Positions 6,465 to 15,129 of a DNA stretch of 40,330 bases are shown here, one piece after another. The stretch spans positions 2,450,757-2,491,086 of the forward strand of contig NZ_CP024636.1 of NCBI RefSeq assembly GCF_009728735.1, given 5' to 3'. The notes beneath the pieces were generated by a model that was not told where the DNA came from, did no database searches, and saw only the letters and a program-made list of their open reading frames with translations. The position numbers and the translations under genes are program-made. Within the stretch, counting starts at the first letter, position 1. Every line of letters starts with the position of its first letter. This stretch comes from Pantoea phytobeneficialis. GTDB taxonomy: Bacteria > Pseudomonadota > Gammaproteobacteria > Enterobacterales > Enterobacteriaceae.

Positions 6465-8894
6465 TCAGGCGGAGCGCGGCGGCAACTGGTAGATTTCGTT
6501 TTCCAGTTCGTTCACGGCATTTTCATAAGCTTGTTTGTCGCCAAAGCTGCTTTTGATGATCTCAAGTGGACGCCCAAGGGTATCGAAGGGTTTCAGTTTA
6601 AGTACCTGAATATCCTCAATCTCTTTGACGCCTTCATCGGCATACTTATCGAGCAGGGCGCTGAGTACCCGTTGTGCTGGCTCTGCGTATTTGGTGAAGT
6701 AGTTGCGTTTACGCACGTTCGCTGCCCGCTCCTGGCGAGTCAACGCTGGCTGACCGTAAACCACATGGCAGAGTAAATCGAATGGGTCGAGATCTTTGCC
6801 CACTTCTTCAGCCAAAACTTCCCAGAGAATCCCCTCTTGCTCAAGCTCCTCGATGATTGCCTGCTTGCGCGCGCTGCCTTGCCACTTTGAGGTGAACTCA
6901 TCGAGTGAGGCGTAGGATTTTATCAGGGTTTTGCGGGTGTAGTCCTGGAAAGATTCGGTGACCAGCTTTCCGTCGGCATCGTAATACTGCACGCGCTTAG
7001 CCAGCACCTTAACCGAAACGCCGCTGACGTGGAATTTGCGGATTTTATGCTCATCGTCTTCGACAAATACGGTTGGTTCGTCGTCTGGTGTTACGCCGTA
7101 TTCTGCCGCTTCTTCTTCCAGCGCCGTTACGGCATTGCCTGCTTCTTCTGGAGGTGTTTCATCTGCCAGTTCCTCGTCGAAATCTGATTCAGGGTCAGTG
7201 ATCTCTTCTGAAGTGGTGCGGATGACCTTTTCAGGGACGCCATCAAAACGTTCATCGGCAAATAATTCAGTGGCTTTTTTAAAGTCGAGGATAGTGAACC
7301 ACAATTTGCCATACTTCTCGTCAATACGCGTGCCACGGCCAATAATCTGCTTGAACTTGGTCATCGACTGAATATTTTGATCCAGTACCACCAGCTTACA
7401 GGTCTTGGCATCAACCCCCGTACTCATCAGCTCAGACGTGGTTGCAATCACCGGATAGGCTTTTTTGGGATTAATAAAGTTATCCAGCTGAGCTTTACCC
7501 TCATCATCATCGCCGGTGATTTTCATCACATACTTTTCATTCCTGGCGACTTGTTCGGGATTCAGATTAACCAGGGCGCGGCGCATTCGGTCGGCGTGAT
7601 CGATGTCGTTACAGAAAACAATGGTTTTATCCATTGGGTTGGTGCGCTTCAGATAGTCAGTAATGGTTTGCGCCACCAGCAGGGTGCGCTCGTCAATCAC
7701 CATTGTGCGGTCGAAATCTTTTTGATTGTAGATCCGGTCTTCAATCTGCTCGCCGTTTTTATCAATCTGCCCCTTGGTTGGCCGCCAGCCCTGTAGGTCG
7801 ACATCAATATCCACGCGCACCACTTTGTAGGGAGCAAGAAAGCCATCCTCGATGCCTTCTTTAAGCGAATAGGTATATACCGCGTCGCCAAAATAGTCGG
7901 TGCTGGAGACATCATCCGTCTCCTTAGGGGTCGCAGTGAGGCCCACCTGCGTGGCGTTGCCAAAATATTCGAGAATTTCACGCCATGAACTGTCTTCAGA
8001 AGCACTGCCGCGATGGCACTCATCGATGACAATCAGGTCGAAGAAATCGGGAGCAACCTGTTTATAGGCTTTCTGTGACTCTTCTGGTCCGGTGATGGCC
8101 TGGTATAGCGCAAGGTGGATTTCAAAAGCCGGATCAATGGTGCGGCCCGTCACTTTGGTCATTGCGCTACCGAAGGGTTGAAAGTCGTTATTCTTGCTCT
8201 GGTCTACGAGAATATTGCGGTCAGCAAGAAAGAGAATACGTTTCTTGTTTTTTGCCTTCCACAACCGCCAGATGATCTGAAACGCGGTGTAGGTTTTTCC
8301 TGTCCCTGTCGCCATTACCAGCAATACACGTTTCGCGCCAGCAGACACGGCTTCAATGGTTTTATTTACGGCCTGGAGCTGATAATAACGGGGGGCTTTA
8401 CCGCTGCCATCATCGAAGTAATCCTGAGTAATGACCGGGAGCTGCTCTGAGGTATAACCTTTCCAGATACAGAATTTGTGCCACAGCTCAGCAGGTGTTG
8501 GGAAATCATGTAAGGCGATCTCCGACTCGAGCTGTGATGGATTGGTTTTATCGTGAAAGATAAAACCGTCACCATTGGAAGCAAAAATAAATGGAACGTC
8601 AAGCAGTGAGGCATAGCCTAACCCCTGCTGCATGCCTTTGCCGACTTCATGCTTATTAGCCTTGGCTTCAATGACCGCTAACGGTAACCCTGGCTTATGG
8701 TAAAGCACAATATCTGCTGATTTGACCGCGAGACGGGCCGCCAGTTTCCCACGCACCACGACCTTGCCATCGCGCAGTTTAACTTCCTGGCGGATCTGGG
8801 CCATGACATCCCAGCCCGCATCTTTGATAGCCGGAAGGATAAATTTGGTGATGATATCGGTTTCAGTCAGTTGAGCTTTGTTCACGCCAGCCAT
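6465..8894 (-). CDS. hsdR: type I restriction endonuclease subunit HsdR
   Basis: The motor and nuclease subunit (809 residues): ATP-driven translocation and cleavage of unmethylated DNA. The N-terminal nuclease core has D61 and E76-A-K78 (ADIVLYH and VIEAK). A superfamily-2 helicase follows: Walker A ATGTGKT (195-201), DECH (291-294), TATP (320-323), and QIIGRGTR (motif VI) in the second RecA domain; the C-terminal HsdM/HsdS-contact region is complete. The frame is open upstream to 8945, but ATG at 8894 is preferred because GGAA lies about 6 nt upstream and MAGVNKAQ is a plausible natural N-terminus. Size and sequence style fit the EcoAI-like type IB group. A 4-bp GCAC/GTGC dyad at 8940-8954 upstream might be regulatory. 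No lesions seen. Confidence 0.93.
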   Translation of the reverse strand: MAGVNKAQLTETDIITKFILPAIKDAGWDVMAQIRQEVKLRDGKVVVRGKLAARLAVKSADIVLYHKPGLPLAVIEAKANKHEVGKGMQQGLGYASLLDVPFIFASNGDGFIFHDKTNPSQLESEIALHDFPTPAELWHKFCIWKGYTSEQLPVITQDYFDDGSGKAPRYYQLQAVNKTIEAVSAGAKRVLLVMATGTGKTYTAFQIIWRLWKAKNKKRILFLADRNILVDQSKNNDFQPFGSAMTKVTGRTIDPAFEIHLALYQAITGPEESQKAYKQVAPDFFDLIVIDECHRGSASEDSSWREILEYFGNATQVGLTATPKETDDVSSTDYFGDAVYTYSLKEGIEDGFLAPYKVVRVDIDVDLQGWRPTKGQIDKNGEQIEDRIYNQKDFDRTMVIDERTLLVAQTITDYLKRTNPMDKTIVFCNDIDHADRMRRALVNLNPEQVARNEKYVMKITGDDDEGKAQLDNFINPKKAYPVIATTSELMSTGVDAKTCKLVVLDQNIQSMTKFKQIIGRGTRIDEKYGKLWFTILDFKKATELFADERFDGVPEKVIRTTSEEITDPESDFDEELADETPPEEAGNAVTALEEEAAEYGVTPDDEPTVFVEDDEHKIRKFHVSGVSVKVLAKRVQYYDADGKLVTESFQDYTRKTLIKSYASLDEFTSKWQGSARKQAIIEELEQEGILWEVLAEEVGKDLDPFDLLCHVVYGQPALTRQERAANVRKRNYFTKYAEPAQRVLSALLDKYADEGVKEIEDIQVLKLKPFDTLGRPLEIIKSSFGDKQAYENAVNELENEIYQLPPRSA

Positions 8895-8971
8895 AGCATT
8901 TCCGGTCAGATAAAAATGAAGGAAGATGGACCGATTTTTGCACAAATAAAGTGCTTCGTTAATGCCTTTTG

Positions 8972-9169
8972 CTAACTTTTGAATTTCACCGCCACATAGA
9001 CATATGCAGCAATCATCACCAGGATGAATATTCCGATGCTTTTGATGGCGTATTTTTCCCAGTATGTAACGGCGATCATCGAGAAAATGATAACCAGAAT
9101 AACGGGGATTGCCCCGGAGAAATACCAGGTAAGGTCTTTAAATATTCTCTTGAACAGTCTGTTTATCAT
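8972..9169 (-). CDS. small two-helix membrane protein, unknown
   Basis: A 65-residue protein with two predicted membrane helices, about 18-36 and 42-60, a basic N-terminus ([10 protein letters not shown]) and a basic C-terminal tail. Its ATG overlaps the stop of the preceding frameshifted gene (ATGA, 4 nt), so the two were built as one translation unit. Such small partners can be immunity proteins, holin-like proteins or membrane anchors; I cannot tell which. Not recognised as a known family. Confidence 0.55.
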   Translation of the reverse strand: MINRLFKRIFKDLTWYFSGAIPVILVIIFSMIAVTYWEKYAIKSIGIFILVMIAAYVYVAVKFKS

Positions 9170-9863
9170 TGCATTAACCTGTATAGCCCTTGTGCCAGTT
9201 CTGTTGCAGTTTTTCCAAGGGTACTGAAGTGATTGTTTCTGGAGATAATAGGCTCGATTAGAAAATACATCATCTCAAGGTTCTGACTGTAGAGGACATA
9301 ATAATAGGCGAGCTGAAAGCGTTGTAATTCTTCAGCCTTTTTAGCCGCTTCGGTCACATAACTGTAGCCAGTTAATGCCCAAAGAGCATAATTTGCCCAT
9401 TTGCGATTTTGTTACGTGCAAAATGTGAAGTCAGTGAGAATGAATGTGCAATTGACTGTGCTACAGCAAAAGTAAGTGCTCGACTCGTCAGCACACCGCT
9501 GGCAGTATGTGCGCCCATTTTTGATAATGCGCGAGCGATATTTGTGACTTTATCTTCTGATTCGTTCTTTAGATAAGTTTCCACATACAGTTTGATAAGA
9601 ATAAAGATGATATCTCTTCTTTTTACCAGTTCAATCAGACCCTTAACAAACCTGACATCCTCATTACCCAGCCTGGAGCAAACATCCTGATAATTATCCG
9701 TCAGACATGATGTATACCAGGTTGCTCGGGTGAAGGCATCTGAAAGCTGCTGTCCTTTTTCCAGCATCTCATCTTTGACACCTTTAAGCGCGCGGTCCAG
9801 TCTGAGCGCCAGCTCTTTGTCTGCTTCCATCCAGTTAACAATGTAGTGATTATCGTAAGCCAT
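9166..9863 (-). pseudogene. unknown helical protein gene interrupted by a one-base frameshift
   Basis: Two frames join into one protein. The upstream part runs from ATG 9863 (AAGG 8 nt upstream; an earlier TTG at 9884 in the same frame has no such site) to residues NKIANG and then, out of frame, stops at 9372. Reading the other frame from about 9400 gives NYALWALTGYSYVTEAAKKAEELQ continuing without stop to 9166. One base appears lost near GGG (9396-9398). The joined protein would be about 232 residues: a charged helical N-terminus, LVKRRDIIFILIKLYVETYL, then a Gly/Ala-rich stretch ASGVLTSRALTFAVAQS that could insert in membranes. No family recognised. No classical -1 slippery heptamer is seen, so an indel or sequence error is likelier than programmed frameshifting. 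Confidence 0.6.
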
Positions 9864-10104
9864 CCCTGTTACCTTGCCGGTCAATGTCAGTCGATGCTGC
9901 GCTCAACCTTAGTGCTGAAGTGAGTTTTTCCGATACTACACCATGAAAACCCAGCAAAAAACCGCCTTCACGCTTTTTGAGGGCGCTGATTTCATGCGTT
10001 AAAGTTATCCAGTTAATGTGACGGCCTTCACACGACGTCCAGTGCGTGCCTTGATGTAGAGGAGGCGCGACCATAACGAAACCCCTAAACCGGAGATTCG
10101 TTTT
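9864..10104. other. non-coding decayed island sequence
   Basis: No intact gene is seen. A 19-codon frame on the plus strand (MKTQQKTAFTLFEGADFMR) and a fragment reading LDVEEARP just before the tail sheath remnant are probably pieces of phage late genes, but too short to name. Confidence 0.4.
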
Positions 10105-10359
10105 ATGGCTCGGGATTACCACCACGACGTGCGTGTTGAGGAAATCAACTAAGGCACCCGAACGATTATCAGCGTCAGCACGGTGAATGTGGGACTGGTT
10201 TGCACCGGCGATGATGCCGACACGTTGGCCGTGGCCACCGAACTGCTGAGCGTGGTGCGAGCCTGCGCGCTTTTTCCTGCCAGCCGGCCTACGGCAGAAG
10301 CCGTTGAAGATGCCATCTATTGCCAGCAACTAAGTGATTGTGCTCAATGGGTAAACTAA
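10105..10359 (+). pseudogene. P2-type phage tail sheath (gpFI) remnant with in-frame stop and deletion
   Basis: ATG at 10105 (GGAG ten nt upstream) begins MARDYHHDVRVEEIN, then TAA at 10150, then GTRTIISVSTVNVGLVCTGDDADT in the same frame. This matches the N-terminus of the P2 gpFI contractile tail sheath (YHHGVQVLEINEGTR... VSTAIVGMVCT), with the Glu codon changed to a stop. From about 10222 the frame continues as LAVATELLSVVRACALFPA and ends at 10359; that part is not sheath and I do not recognise it, so a deletion probably fused two phage genes. Only about 40 of the usual roughly 395 sheath residues remain. It marks an old P2-like prophage at the ileX site. Confidence 0.75.
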
Positions 10360-10640
10360 GATTTAACGAAAAACTTCTTAGCAATCTAAGAGCATTCTAT
10401 GACGAAATTTCTGACGCAGATTCCAGGCATTCAGAGGCAATGTCAGGAGAAGAATCTAATCATTACACAATAGCTAGTTATGCGCAGGAATTGTGGGAAA
10501 TAGCAGAAAAGTATCTCGATAAACTGAGAGCCATTGCTGAAAAAGACATTGGTCCAACTCGGCGCTGGGCATGGACATGGGGCTGGAACCGCAAGATGAA
10601 AAAATTGGGGGGACAAAAAGGGGGCACTCAGAGAGCATAA
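10347..10640 (+). CDS. hypothetical protein, island remnant
   Basis: A 97-residue ORF from ATG 10347 (a TTG at 10338 in frame is less likely). The N-terminal two thirds is a charged helical sequence (NEKLLSNLRAFYDEISDADS, SYAQELWEIAEKYLDKLRAIAEK); the tail is Trp- and Lys/Arg-rich (RRWAWTWGWNRKMKK) and ends GGQKGGTQRA. The tail composition differs from the head and may be read-through into non-coding att-side DNA. No clear ribosome site precedes it and the start lies inside the phage remnant. Not recognised; it may be a truncated phage or island gene. Confidence 0.35.
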   Translation: MGKLRFNEKLLSNLRAFYDEISDADSRHSEAMSGEESNHYTIASYAQELWEIAEKYLDKLRAIAEKDIGPTRRWAWTWGWNRKMKKLGGQKGGTQRA

Positions 10641-10695
10641 CCAACAAGTCAACTGATGATATGCGTTTTAACTTAATGATTTTCATCACTAAATT

Positions 10696-10771
10696 TGGTG
10701 GCCCCTGCTGGGTTTGAACCAGCGACCAAGCGATTATGAGTCGCCTGCTCTAACCACTGAGCTAAGGGGCC
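10696..10771 (-). tRNA. ileX: tRNA-Ile2 (anticodon CAU, k2C-modified type)
   Basis: A 76-nt cloverleaf on the minus strand: acceptor GGCCCCT / AGGGGCC, D arm AGCTCAGTGGTTAGAGC, anticodon loop CTCATAA (CAT), T arm with GGTTCAAACC, and encoded CCA. It is nearly identical to the E. coli ileX I remember, which reads AUA after lysidine modification by TilS, rather than elongator Met; its position near mug and rpoD also matches ileX. The 3' end faces the island on the left, the usual phage attachment arrangement. Confidence 0.9.
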
Positions 10772-10783
10772 AGCGGAGCGGGG

Positions 10784-10789
10784 ATTATA
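10784..10789 (-). promoter_or_regulatory. ileX promoter -10 with GC-rich discriminator
   Basis: TATAAT lies 12 nt upstream of the tRNA 5' end, followed by a GC-rich discriminator (CCCCGCTCCGC), typical of stringently controlled stable-RNA promoters. The -35 (TGGATC at 17 nt) is weak. Confidence 0.6.
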
Positions 10790-10931
10790 AAGTATCTCGC
10801 CAGGGTGATCCAGCCATTGATAGCTGGTTGCTCAAAATTAGCGCAGTATCTGACTCCTTGATATCCATAAGAAAATTCGTATATCCCTTATCCGTTGTGA
10901 CAACAATCCCCTTAATCCGTAGACGAATCTG

Positions 10932-10955
10932 AGACAGGGCAGGAATGCCCTGTCT
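10932..10955 (-). terminator. hairpin after the SDR gene
   Basis: 9-bp stem AGACAGGGC / GCCCTGTCT with a 6-nt loop, 11 nt beyond the SDR stop codon. There is no T-run, so it may act as a 3' stabiliser or a weak terminator. The rest of 10772-10931 holds nothing else I can name. Confidence 0.45.
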
Positions 10956-10966
10956 GCTTGTTACCT

Positions 10967-11758
10967 TTATGCCTGCTGATAACGTGATGCCGGTTTGTTC
11001 AGCGACAAATAAGGTTGCAACGCTATCCGGGCGTTATCGAATTCCTGCCATAGCCCAGTGTTTTCCAGCGACGGGATGGTGACCGACTCACCAGCATCCA
11101 GTCCACTCAGCGCGGCACTCACCAGATCTTCCACTTCCATCAGCATTTCTGCCGGGAATGTCGTAATTGGGGTGCCTGAACGATCAAAAATTTCGGTACG
11201 CGTTGCACCGGGCAGGACAGCCTGGACGTGGACTCCGCTATCAGCCAGCTCACGCTGCATGGCGCGCGTTAGTGTCAAAACAAAGGATTTCGTCGCGTCG
11301 TATGCGCCGTTAAAGCGCTCATGGATCAACGCCAGCACGGAAGCAATATTAATGATGGTGCCATGGCCGCGCGCACGAAAAGCCTGGGCCGCGACATGAG
11401 CTAATTGGGTTGGTGCGACAATATTCAACGCCAGCATGGTTTGAATACGTTCGATATCCGCATCAATAAATTCACCCTCTACGCTCATTCCTGCGTTATT
11501 CAGCAGCAAAGTGATTTGGTGGTTGTCACGAATTTCTTGTTCAATGCGCTGCAAATCCTGCGTTTTGGTGAGGTCTGCCGGGACTACGGAGACTTCCACG
11601 CCTGCTGATTCTCGCAAGCTCTGCGCCAGCGCGTTAAGGCGGGCAGCATCGCGTGCCACCAGAATCAGGTTGTAACCGCGAGCGGCCAGTTGTTTTGCGT
11701 AGGTTGCGCCAATACCGCTGGATGCGCCGGTGATCAAAGCCAGTTGAGATGATGACAT
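10967..11758 (-). CDS. short-chain dehydrogenase/reductase (SDR) family oxidoreductase
   Basis: A 263-residue classical SDR using NAD(P)H; substrate unknown. The Rossmann motif TGASSGIG is near residue 10, then NNAG, the catalytic Ser in INIASV and YDATK (Tyr and Lys), all intact. Arg after the second strand (VARDAARL) suggests NADP(H) preference. ATG at 11758 follows AGAGGA by 7 nt. It is transcribed divergently from a TetR regulator, and the shared 136-nt region holds repeated operator-like sites, so induction through that repressor is likely. It sits between ileX and mug, where E. coli K-12 has no such pair, so it is probably an accessory insertion. It may detoxify an aldehyde or quinone; that is a guess. 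Confidence 0.85.
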   Translation of the reverse strand: MSSSQLALITGASSGIGATYAKQLAARGYNLILVARDAARLNALAQSLRESAGVEVSVVPADLTKTQDLQRIEQEIRDNHQITLLLNNAGMSVEGEFIDADIERIQTMLALNIVAPTQLAHVAAQAFRARGHGTIINIASVLALIHERFNGAYDATKSFVLTLTRAMQRELADSGVHVQAVLPGATRTEIFDRSGTPITTFPAEMLMEVEDLVSAALSGLDAGESVTIPSLENTGLWQEFDNARIALQPYLSLNKPASRYQQA

Positions 11759-11772
11759 GGTCGATTCCTCTA

Positions 11773-11870
11773 AATGATGGTTATCATATTTGACGTGATA
11801 AATATGACGGTCATAATATTTTTCGTCAAGCTGGAATATGATGGTCGTAATAATTACTATGATTGTCGTA
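11773..11870. promoter_or_regulatory. four repeated operator-like sites between SDR and TetR genes
   Basis: Four related 13-bp sites: 11773-11785 (AATGATGGTTATC), 11803-11815 (TATGACGGTCATA, a perfect palindrome about the central G), 11837-11849 (TATGATGGTCGTA) and 11858-11870 (TATGATTGTCGTA). Starts are spaced 30, 34 and 21 bp. They cover the divergent promoter region, as expected for cooperative binding by the adjacent TetR-family repressor controlling itself and the SDR gene. Binding by that protein is inference. Confidence 0.6.
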
Positions 11871-11894
11871 ACTGATGATCAGGAGGGGCAGAAG

Positions 11895-12482
11895 ATGGAA
11901 AAACTGAGCCACAAAGCGCGTACGCGTCAACGCATTCTGGATGAGGCGGCCAAAGTGATGCGTGAGTGTGGTACTGAGAGCATTGGCGTGGCGTCGTTAA
12001 TGAAGCGTGTCGGTTTGACGCACGGTGGTTTCTATGCCCATTTCGCGTCGCGTGAAGCATTGGTTGAGGCGGTGATTGAACAAATGTTTGCTGACTCTGC
12101 GCAACGTATTGCCGCGATTGTGCAGGTCGAGGACCCGGCTCAGCGCCTGGCATTGCTAATTGATAATTATCTCTCTGATATCCATCGTGCGATGCCGGGT
12201 GAAGGTTGCCCACTGCCCGCGCTTGCCAGTGAAATGGCGCATTTGCCAATCGAGGCGCGTACGTTGTTTTCCCGACGGCGTGAAGCGGTTTGCCAGCGTC
12301 TGGCGGAACCTTTGCAGCAGTTGGGTAATGCTCAGGCCGACACCCTTGCTGCCAGCATACTGGCCGAGATGGTGGGAGCGATGGCGCTGGCGCGCGCCTG
12401 TCCGGATGAAGCCGACGCGAACGATATTTTGGCTGCCAGCCGTCAGTCAGTGAAGCAACGCGCCGGGTTGGTGTTGGCATGA
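11895..12482 (+). CDS. TetR/AcrR family transcriptional repressor
   Basis: A 195-residue regulator. The N-terminal helix-turn-helix (residues about 10-55: RTRQRILDEAAKVM, then GVASLMKRVGLTHGGFYAHF and SREALVEAV) is typical TetR; the C-terminal ligand-binding domain is helical and unspecific, with GEGCPLPAL as in YxaF/LmrA-like members. The frame is open from 11838, but ATG 11895 is chosen because AGGAGG lies 9 nt upstream and the HTH then starts at the normal distance. Divergent from the SDR gene; probable autorepressor and repressor of it through the repeated sites. Its last codons overlap the mug start (ATGA), coupling this accessory gene to a DNA repair gene. Confidence 0.85.
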   Translation: MEKLSHKARTRQRILDEAAKVMRECGTESIGVASLMKRVGLTHGGFYAHFASREALVEAVIEQMFADSAQRIAAIVQVEDPAQRLALLIDNYLSDIHRAMPGEGCPLPALASEMAHLPIEARTLFSRRREAVCQRLAEPLQQLGNAQADTLAASILAEMVGAMALARACPDEADANDILAASRQSVKQRAGLVLA

Positions 12483-12991
12483 GTGAACACAACATTCGCG
12501 ACATCATCGCTCCGCATTTGCAGGTGTTGTTTTGCGGCATCAATCCAGGCCAATCCTCAGCGCACACCGGTTTCCATTTTGCACATCCGGGTAATCGCTT
12601 CTGGAAGGTGATTCATCTGGCAGGATTTACCCATGAGCAACTCAAGCCGGAACAGGAGCAACGTTTACTGGAAACGGGTTGTGGCATCACCATGTTGGTG
12701 GAGCGTCCTACCGTACAGGCCACAGAACTGGCGGGTGATGAGCTGCGCGATGGCGGCAGTCGATTGCAGGAAAAGGTGCTGCGTTACCAGCCGCGTGCAT
12801 TGGCGGTGCTGGGCAAAGATGCCTTCCAGCGCGCATTTCGCCAGCGTAAGGTGGAGTGGGGCGAGCAGCCGCAAATGCTCGGTGCTACCCGGTTGTGGGT
12901 GCTGCCCAACCCGAGCGGCCTGAATCGCGCTTCGCTGGAGGAGATGGCTGCCGCCTATCGCCAGCTATATGAAGGATTACAGTTGTTCTGA
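12479..12991 (+). CDS. mug: G/U (T) mismatch-specific DNA glycosylase Mug
   Basis: A 170-residue single-domain uracil-DNA glycosylase superfamily member that removes uracil opposite G and 3,N4-ethenocytosine in base-excision repair. The active-site motif FCGINPGQSS (catalytic Asn of GINPG, about residue 23) and the intercalation motif NPSGLNR near the C-terminus are both present. E. coli Mug is 168 residues and aligns throughout. The start overlaps the TetR stop by 4 nt, so it probably depends on upstream translation; a mug promoter inside the TetR gene is possible but not seen. The following terminator is shared with convergent rpoD. Confidence 0.95.
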   Translation: MSEHNIRDIIAPHLQVLFCGINPGQSSAHTGFHFAHPGNRFWKVIHLAGFTHEQLKPEQEQRLLETGCGITMLVERPTVQATELAGDELRDGGSRLQEKVLRYQPRALAVLGKDAFQRAFRQRKVEWGEQPQMLGATRLWVLPNPSGLNRASLEEMAAAYRQLYEGLQLF

Positions 12992-12996
12992 GACAA

Positions 12997-13026
12997 TAAA
13001 AAACCCCGGCAAGCCGGGGTTTTTTG
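12997..13026. terminator. bidirectional terminator between mug and rpoD
   Basis: Stem CCCCGGC / GCCGGGG with a 2-nt AA loop, flanked by AAAAAA on the left and TTTTTT on the right, so it can serve both convergent transcripts. Confidence 0.9.
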
Positions 13027-13038
13027 TTTTGGACCAAA

Positions 13039-14883
13039 TCAGTCGTCAAGGAAGCTACGCAGTACTTCGGAACGGCTCGGGTGACGCAGTTTACGCAGCG
13101 CCTTGGCTTCAATCTGACGAATACGCTCACGCGTTACGTCGAACTGTTTGCCTACCTCTTCCAGCGTGTGGTCGGTATTCATATCGATACCAAAACGCAT
13201 ACGCAGCACTTTCGCTTCACGCGCAGTCAGACCCGCCAGCACGTCGTGGGTTGCGGAACGCAGGCTCTCAGAAGTAGCAGAGTCCAGCGGCAGCTCCAGC
13301 GTGGTGTCTTCGATAAAATCGCCCAGATGCGAATCTTCATCATCACCAATCGGCGTCTCCATAGAGATCGGCTCTTTAGCGATTTTCAGCACTTTGCGAA
13401 TTTTATCTTCCGGCATCAGCATACGCTCAGCCAGTTCTTCCGGCGTCGGTTCGCGGCCCATCTCCTGCAACATCTGGCGCGAAATACGGTTGAGTTTGTT
13501 GATGGTCTCAATCATATGCACCGGAATACGGATGGTACGTGCCTGGTCGGCGATAGAACGGGTGATGGCCTGACGGATCCACCAGGTGGCGTAAGTTGAG
13601 AACTTATAACCACGACGGTATTCAAACTTATCAACCGCTTTCATCAGGCCGATGTTACCTTCCTGAATCAGGTCGAGGAACTGCAAACCACGGTTGGTGT
13701 ATTTCTTGGCGATTGAAATCACCAGACGCAGGTTAGCTTCCACCATCTCTTTCTTCGCACGACGCGCTTTGGCTTCGCCGATAGACATACGACGGTTGAT
13801 GTCTTTGACCTGCTCAATGGTCAGGCCGGTTTCTTCTTCAATTTGCAGCAGTTTTTGCAGGCAACGCATAACGTCATCCTGCACTTCCAGCAGTTTTTCA
13901 GACCACGGCTTGTTCATTGCCAGCGCGGCTTTGAACCAGCTTTCACTGGTTTCGTTGCCGGTGAACAGCGTGATAAAGTTTTTCTTCGGCATTTTGCACA
14001 GTTCAACACACAGCTTCATGATGATGCGTTCCTGAGTACGCACACGCTCCATCATTTCACGCATGTTGTTCACCAGGTAATCGAACTGCTTCGGTACCAG
14101 GCGGAACTGTTTGAACACTTCAGAAAGATTCTGAATTTCGGCAACTGCGTCGGCATGGCTGCGGCCCTTGGCTTTGATCACCGTGCGGGTCGTTTCATAC
14201 TGTGTACGCAGCTCAACGAATTTTTCGCGCGCCAGTTCTGGATCGATAGAGTTATCGTCGTCAGAACTGTCGTCATCGCTCTCTTCGTCGTCTTCATCGT
14301 CGTCGTCGCGGTCTTCTTCAGACAGCTCAGAACCGACATGAGTCGCAGTTGGTGCCAGATCTTCTTCTGCATTCGGATCGACAAAGCCGGTGATCAGGTC
14401 GGACAGACGTGATTCGCCCGCTTCAACACGATCGTACTGATCGAGCAGATAGGTGATCGCTTCCGGATATTCTGCAACGGAGCACTGAACCTGGTTGATG
14501 CCGTCTTCGATGCGTTTAGCGATGTCGATTTCGCCTTCACGCGTCAGCAGTTCAACAGTACCCATTTCACGCATGTACATGCGCACCGGGTCGGTGGTAC
14601 GGCCAATTTCAGATTCAACGCTGGATAACACCTGAGCGGCGGCTTCCGCGGCATCTTCGTCGGTATCGGCACTGTTTTCATTCAGCATCAGATCATCGGC
14701 ATCAGGGGCTTCTTCCACCACCTGAATACCCATATCGTTAATCATCTGGATGATGTCTTCGATCTGATCGGAGTCGACGATATCTTCCGGCAGATGGTCA
14801 TTGACCTCAGCATAGGTCAGATAGCCCTGCTCCTTACCACGGGTGACAAGTAGCTTAAGCTGTGACTGCGGGTTTTGCTCCAT
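13039..14883 (-). CDS. rpoD: RNA polymerase sigma-70 factor RpoD
   Basis: The housekeeping sigma factor, 614 residues (E. coli 613). Region 1.1 is at the N-terminus; region 1.2 starts about residue 95 ([11 protein letters not shown]); the non-conserved acidic insert has an Asp/Glu/Ser run at about 188-212; region 2 includes [12 protein letters not shown], the [12 protein letters not shown] core-binding part and the -10-reading [17 protein letters not shown]; regions 3 and 4 follow, with the -35-reading [23 protein letters not shown] near the end. Last gene of rpsU-dnaG-rpoD, 246 nt after dnaG. In E. coli, rpoD also has internal promoters (including heat shock) within dnaG; I did not locate these. 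Confidence 0.98.
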   Translation of the reverse strand: MEQNPQSQLKLLVTRGKEQGYLTYAEVNDHLPEDIVDSDQIEDIIQMINDMGIQVVEEAPDADDLMLNENSADTDEDAAEAAAQVLSSVESEIGRTTDPVRMYMREMGTVELLTREGEIDIAKRIEDGINQVQCSVAEYPEAITYLLDQYDRVEAGESRLSDLITGFVDPNAEEDLAPTATHVGSELSEEDRDDDDEDDEESDDDSSDDDNSIDPELAREKFVELRTQYETTRTVIKAKGRSHADAVAEIQNLSEVFKQFRLVPKQFDYLVNNMREMMERVRTQERIIMKLCVELCKMPKKNFITLFTGNETSESWFKAALAMNKPWSEKLLEVQDDVMRCLQKLLQIEEETGLTIEQVKDINRRMSIGEAKARRAKKEMVEANLRLVISIAKKYTNRGLQFLDLIQEGNIGLMKAVDKFEYRRGYKFSTYATWWIRQAITRSIADQARTIRIPVHMIETINKLNRISRQMLQEMGREPTPEELAERMLMPEDKIRKVLKIAKEPISMETPIGDDEDSHLGDFIEDTTLELPLDSATSESLRSATHDVLAGLTAREAKVLRMRFGIDMNTDHTLEEVGKQFDVTRERIRQIEAKALRKLRHPSRSEVLRSFLDD

Positions 14884-14986
14884 AAGACGGTATCCACACT
14901 TCTGTTAATTAGATTGGTGTCGGTCGGCAGCGAGCCAACAATAACAGTGAAGGCGTTGTGTTTTTGCCGCTGCCTTCGTCGCGGCC

Positions 14987-15059
14987 AGGGCTTTTGCCCT
15001 TCTATAATCGGCACTTAAGCCGCTTGGATTCTTTTTTTCGGGCCTGGCTTCTCGCCAGG
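14987..15059 (-). other. two hairpins in the dnaG-rpoD spacer
   Basis: The 246-nt spacer holds a stem AGGGC / GCCCT (14987-15000) and a stem CCTGGC / GCCAGG (15043-15059). On the transcribed strand the latter is followed by A residues, not T, so neither is a terminator. They may be mRNA processing or stability structures, since this spacer is an RNA cleavage region in E. coli; that transfer is inference. Confidence 0.4.
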
Positions 15060-15129
15060 TTCCGCTAATGCTTATCGCCCCGGTTCCCTGCCATTTTAAC
15101 GGTATCGGCAACCAAGGCGCTTAAAACGA

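Noticed and set aside
9380..9410. Programmed -1 ribosomal frameshift
   Set aside because: The reading frame does change by -1, but no X-XXY-YYZ slippery heptamer is in register and no strong downstream stem was seen; a one-base deletion is simpler.
9850..10329. 159-codon open frame on the minus strand
   Set aside because: It is antisense to the tail sheath remnant, and its residues show no domain; the plus-strand reading gives a recognisable phage protein.
11857..12567. 236-codon minus-strand frame opposite the TetR gene
   Set aside because: Shadow frame: Pro/His/Arg-rich, no domain, while the plus strand carries a full TetR domain with a strong ribosome site.
15031..15059. Terminator between dnaG and rpoD
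   Set aside because: The T-run lies on the wrong side: on the transcribed (minus) strand the stem is followed by A residues.
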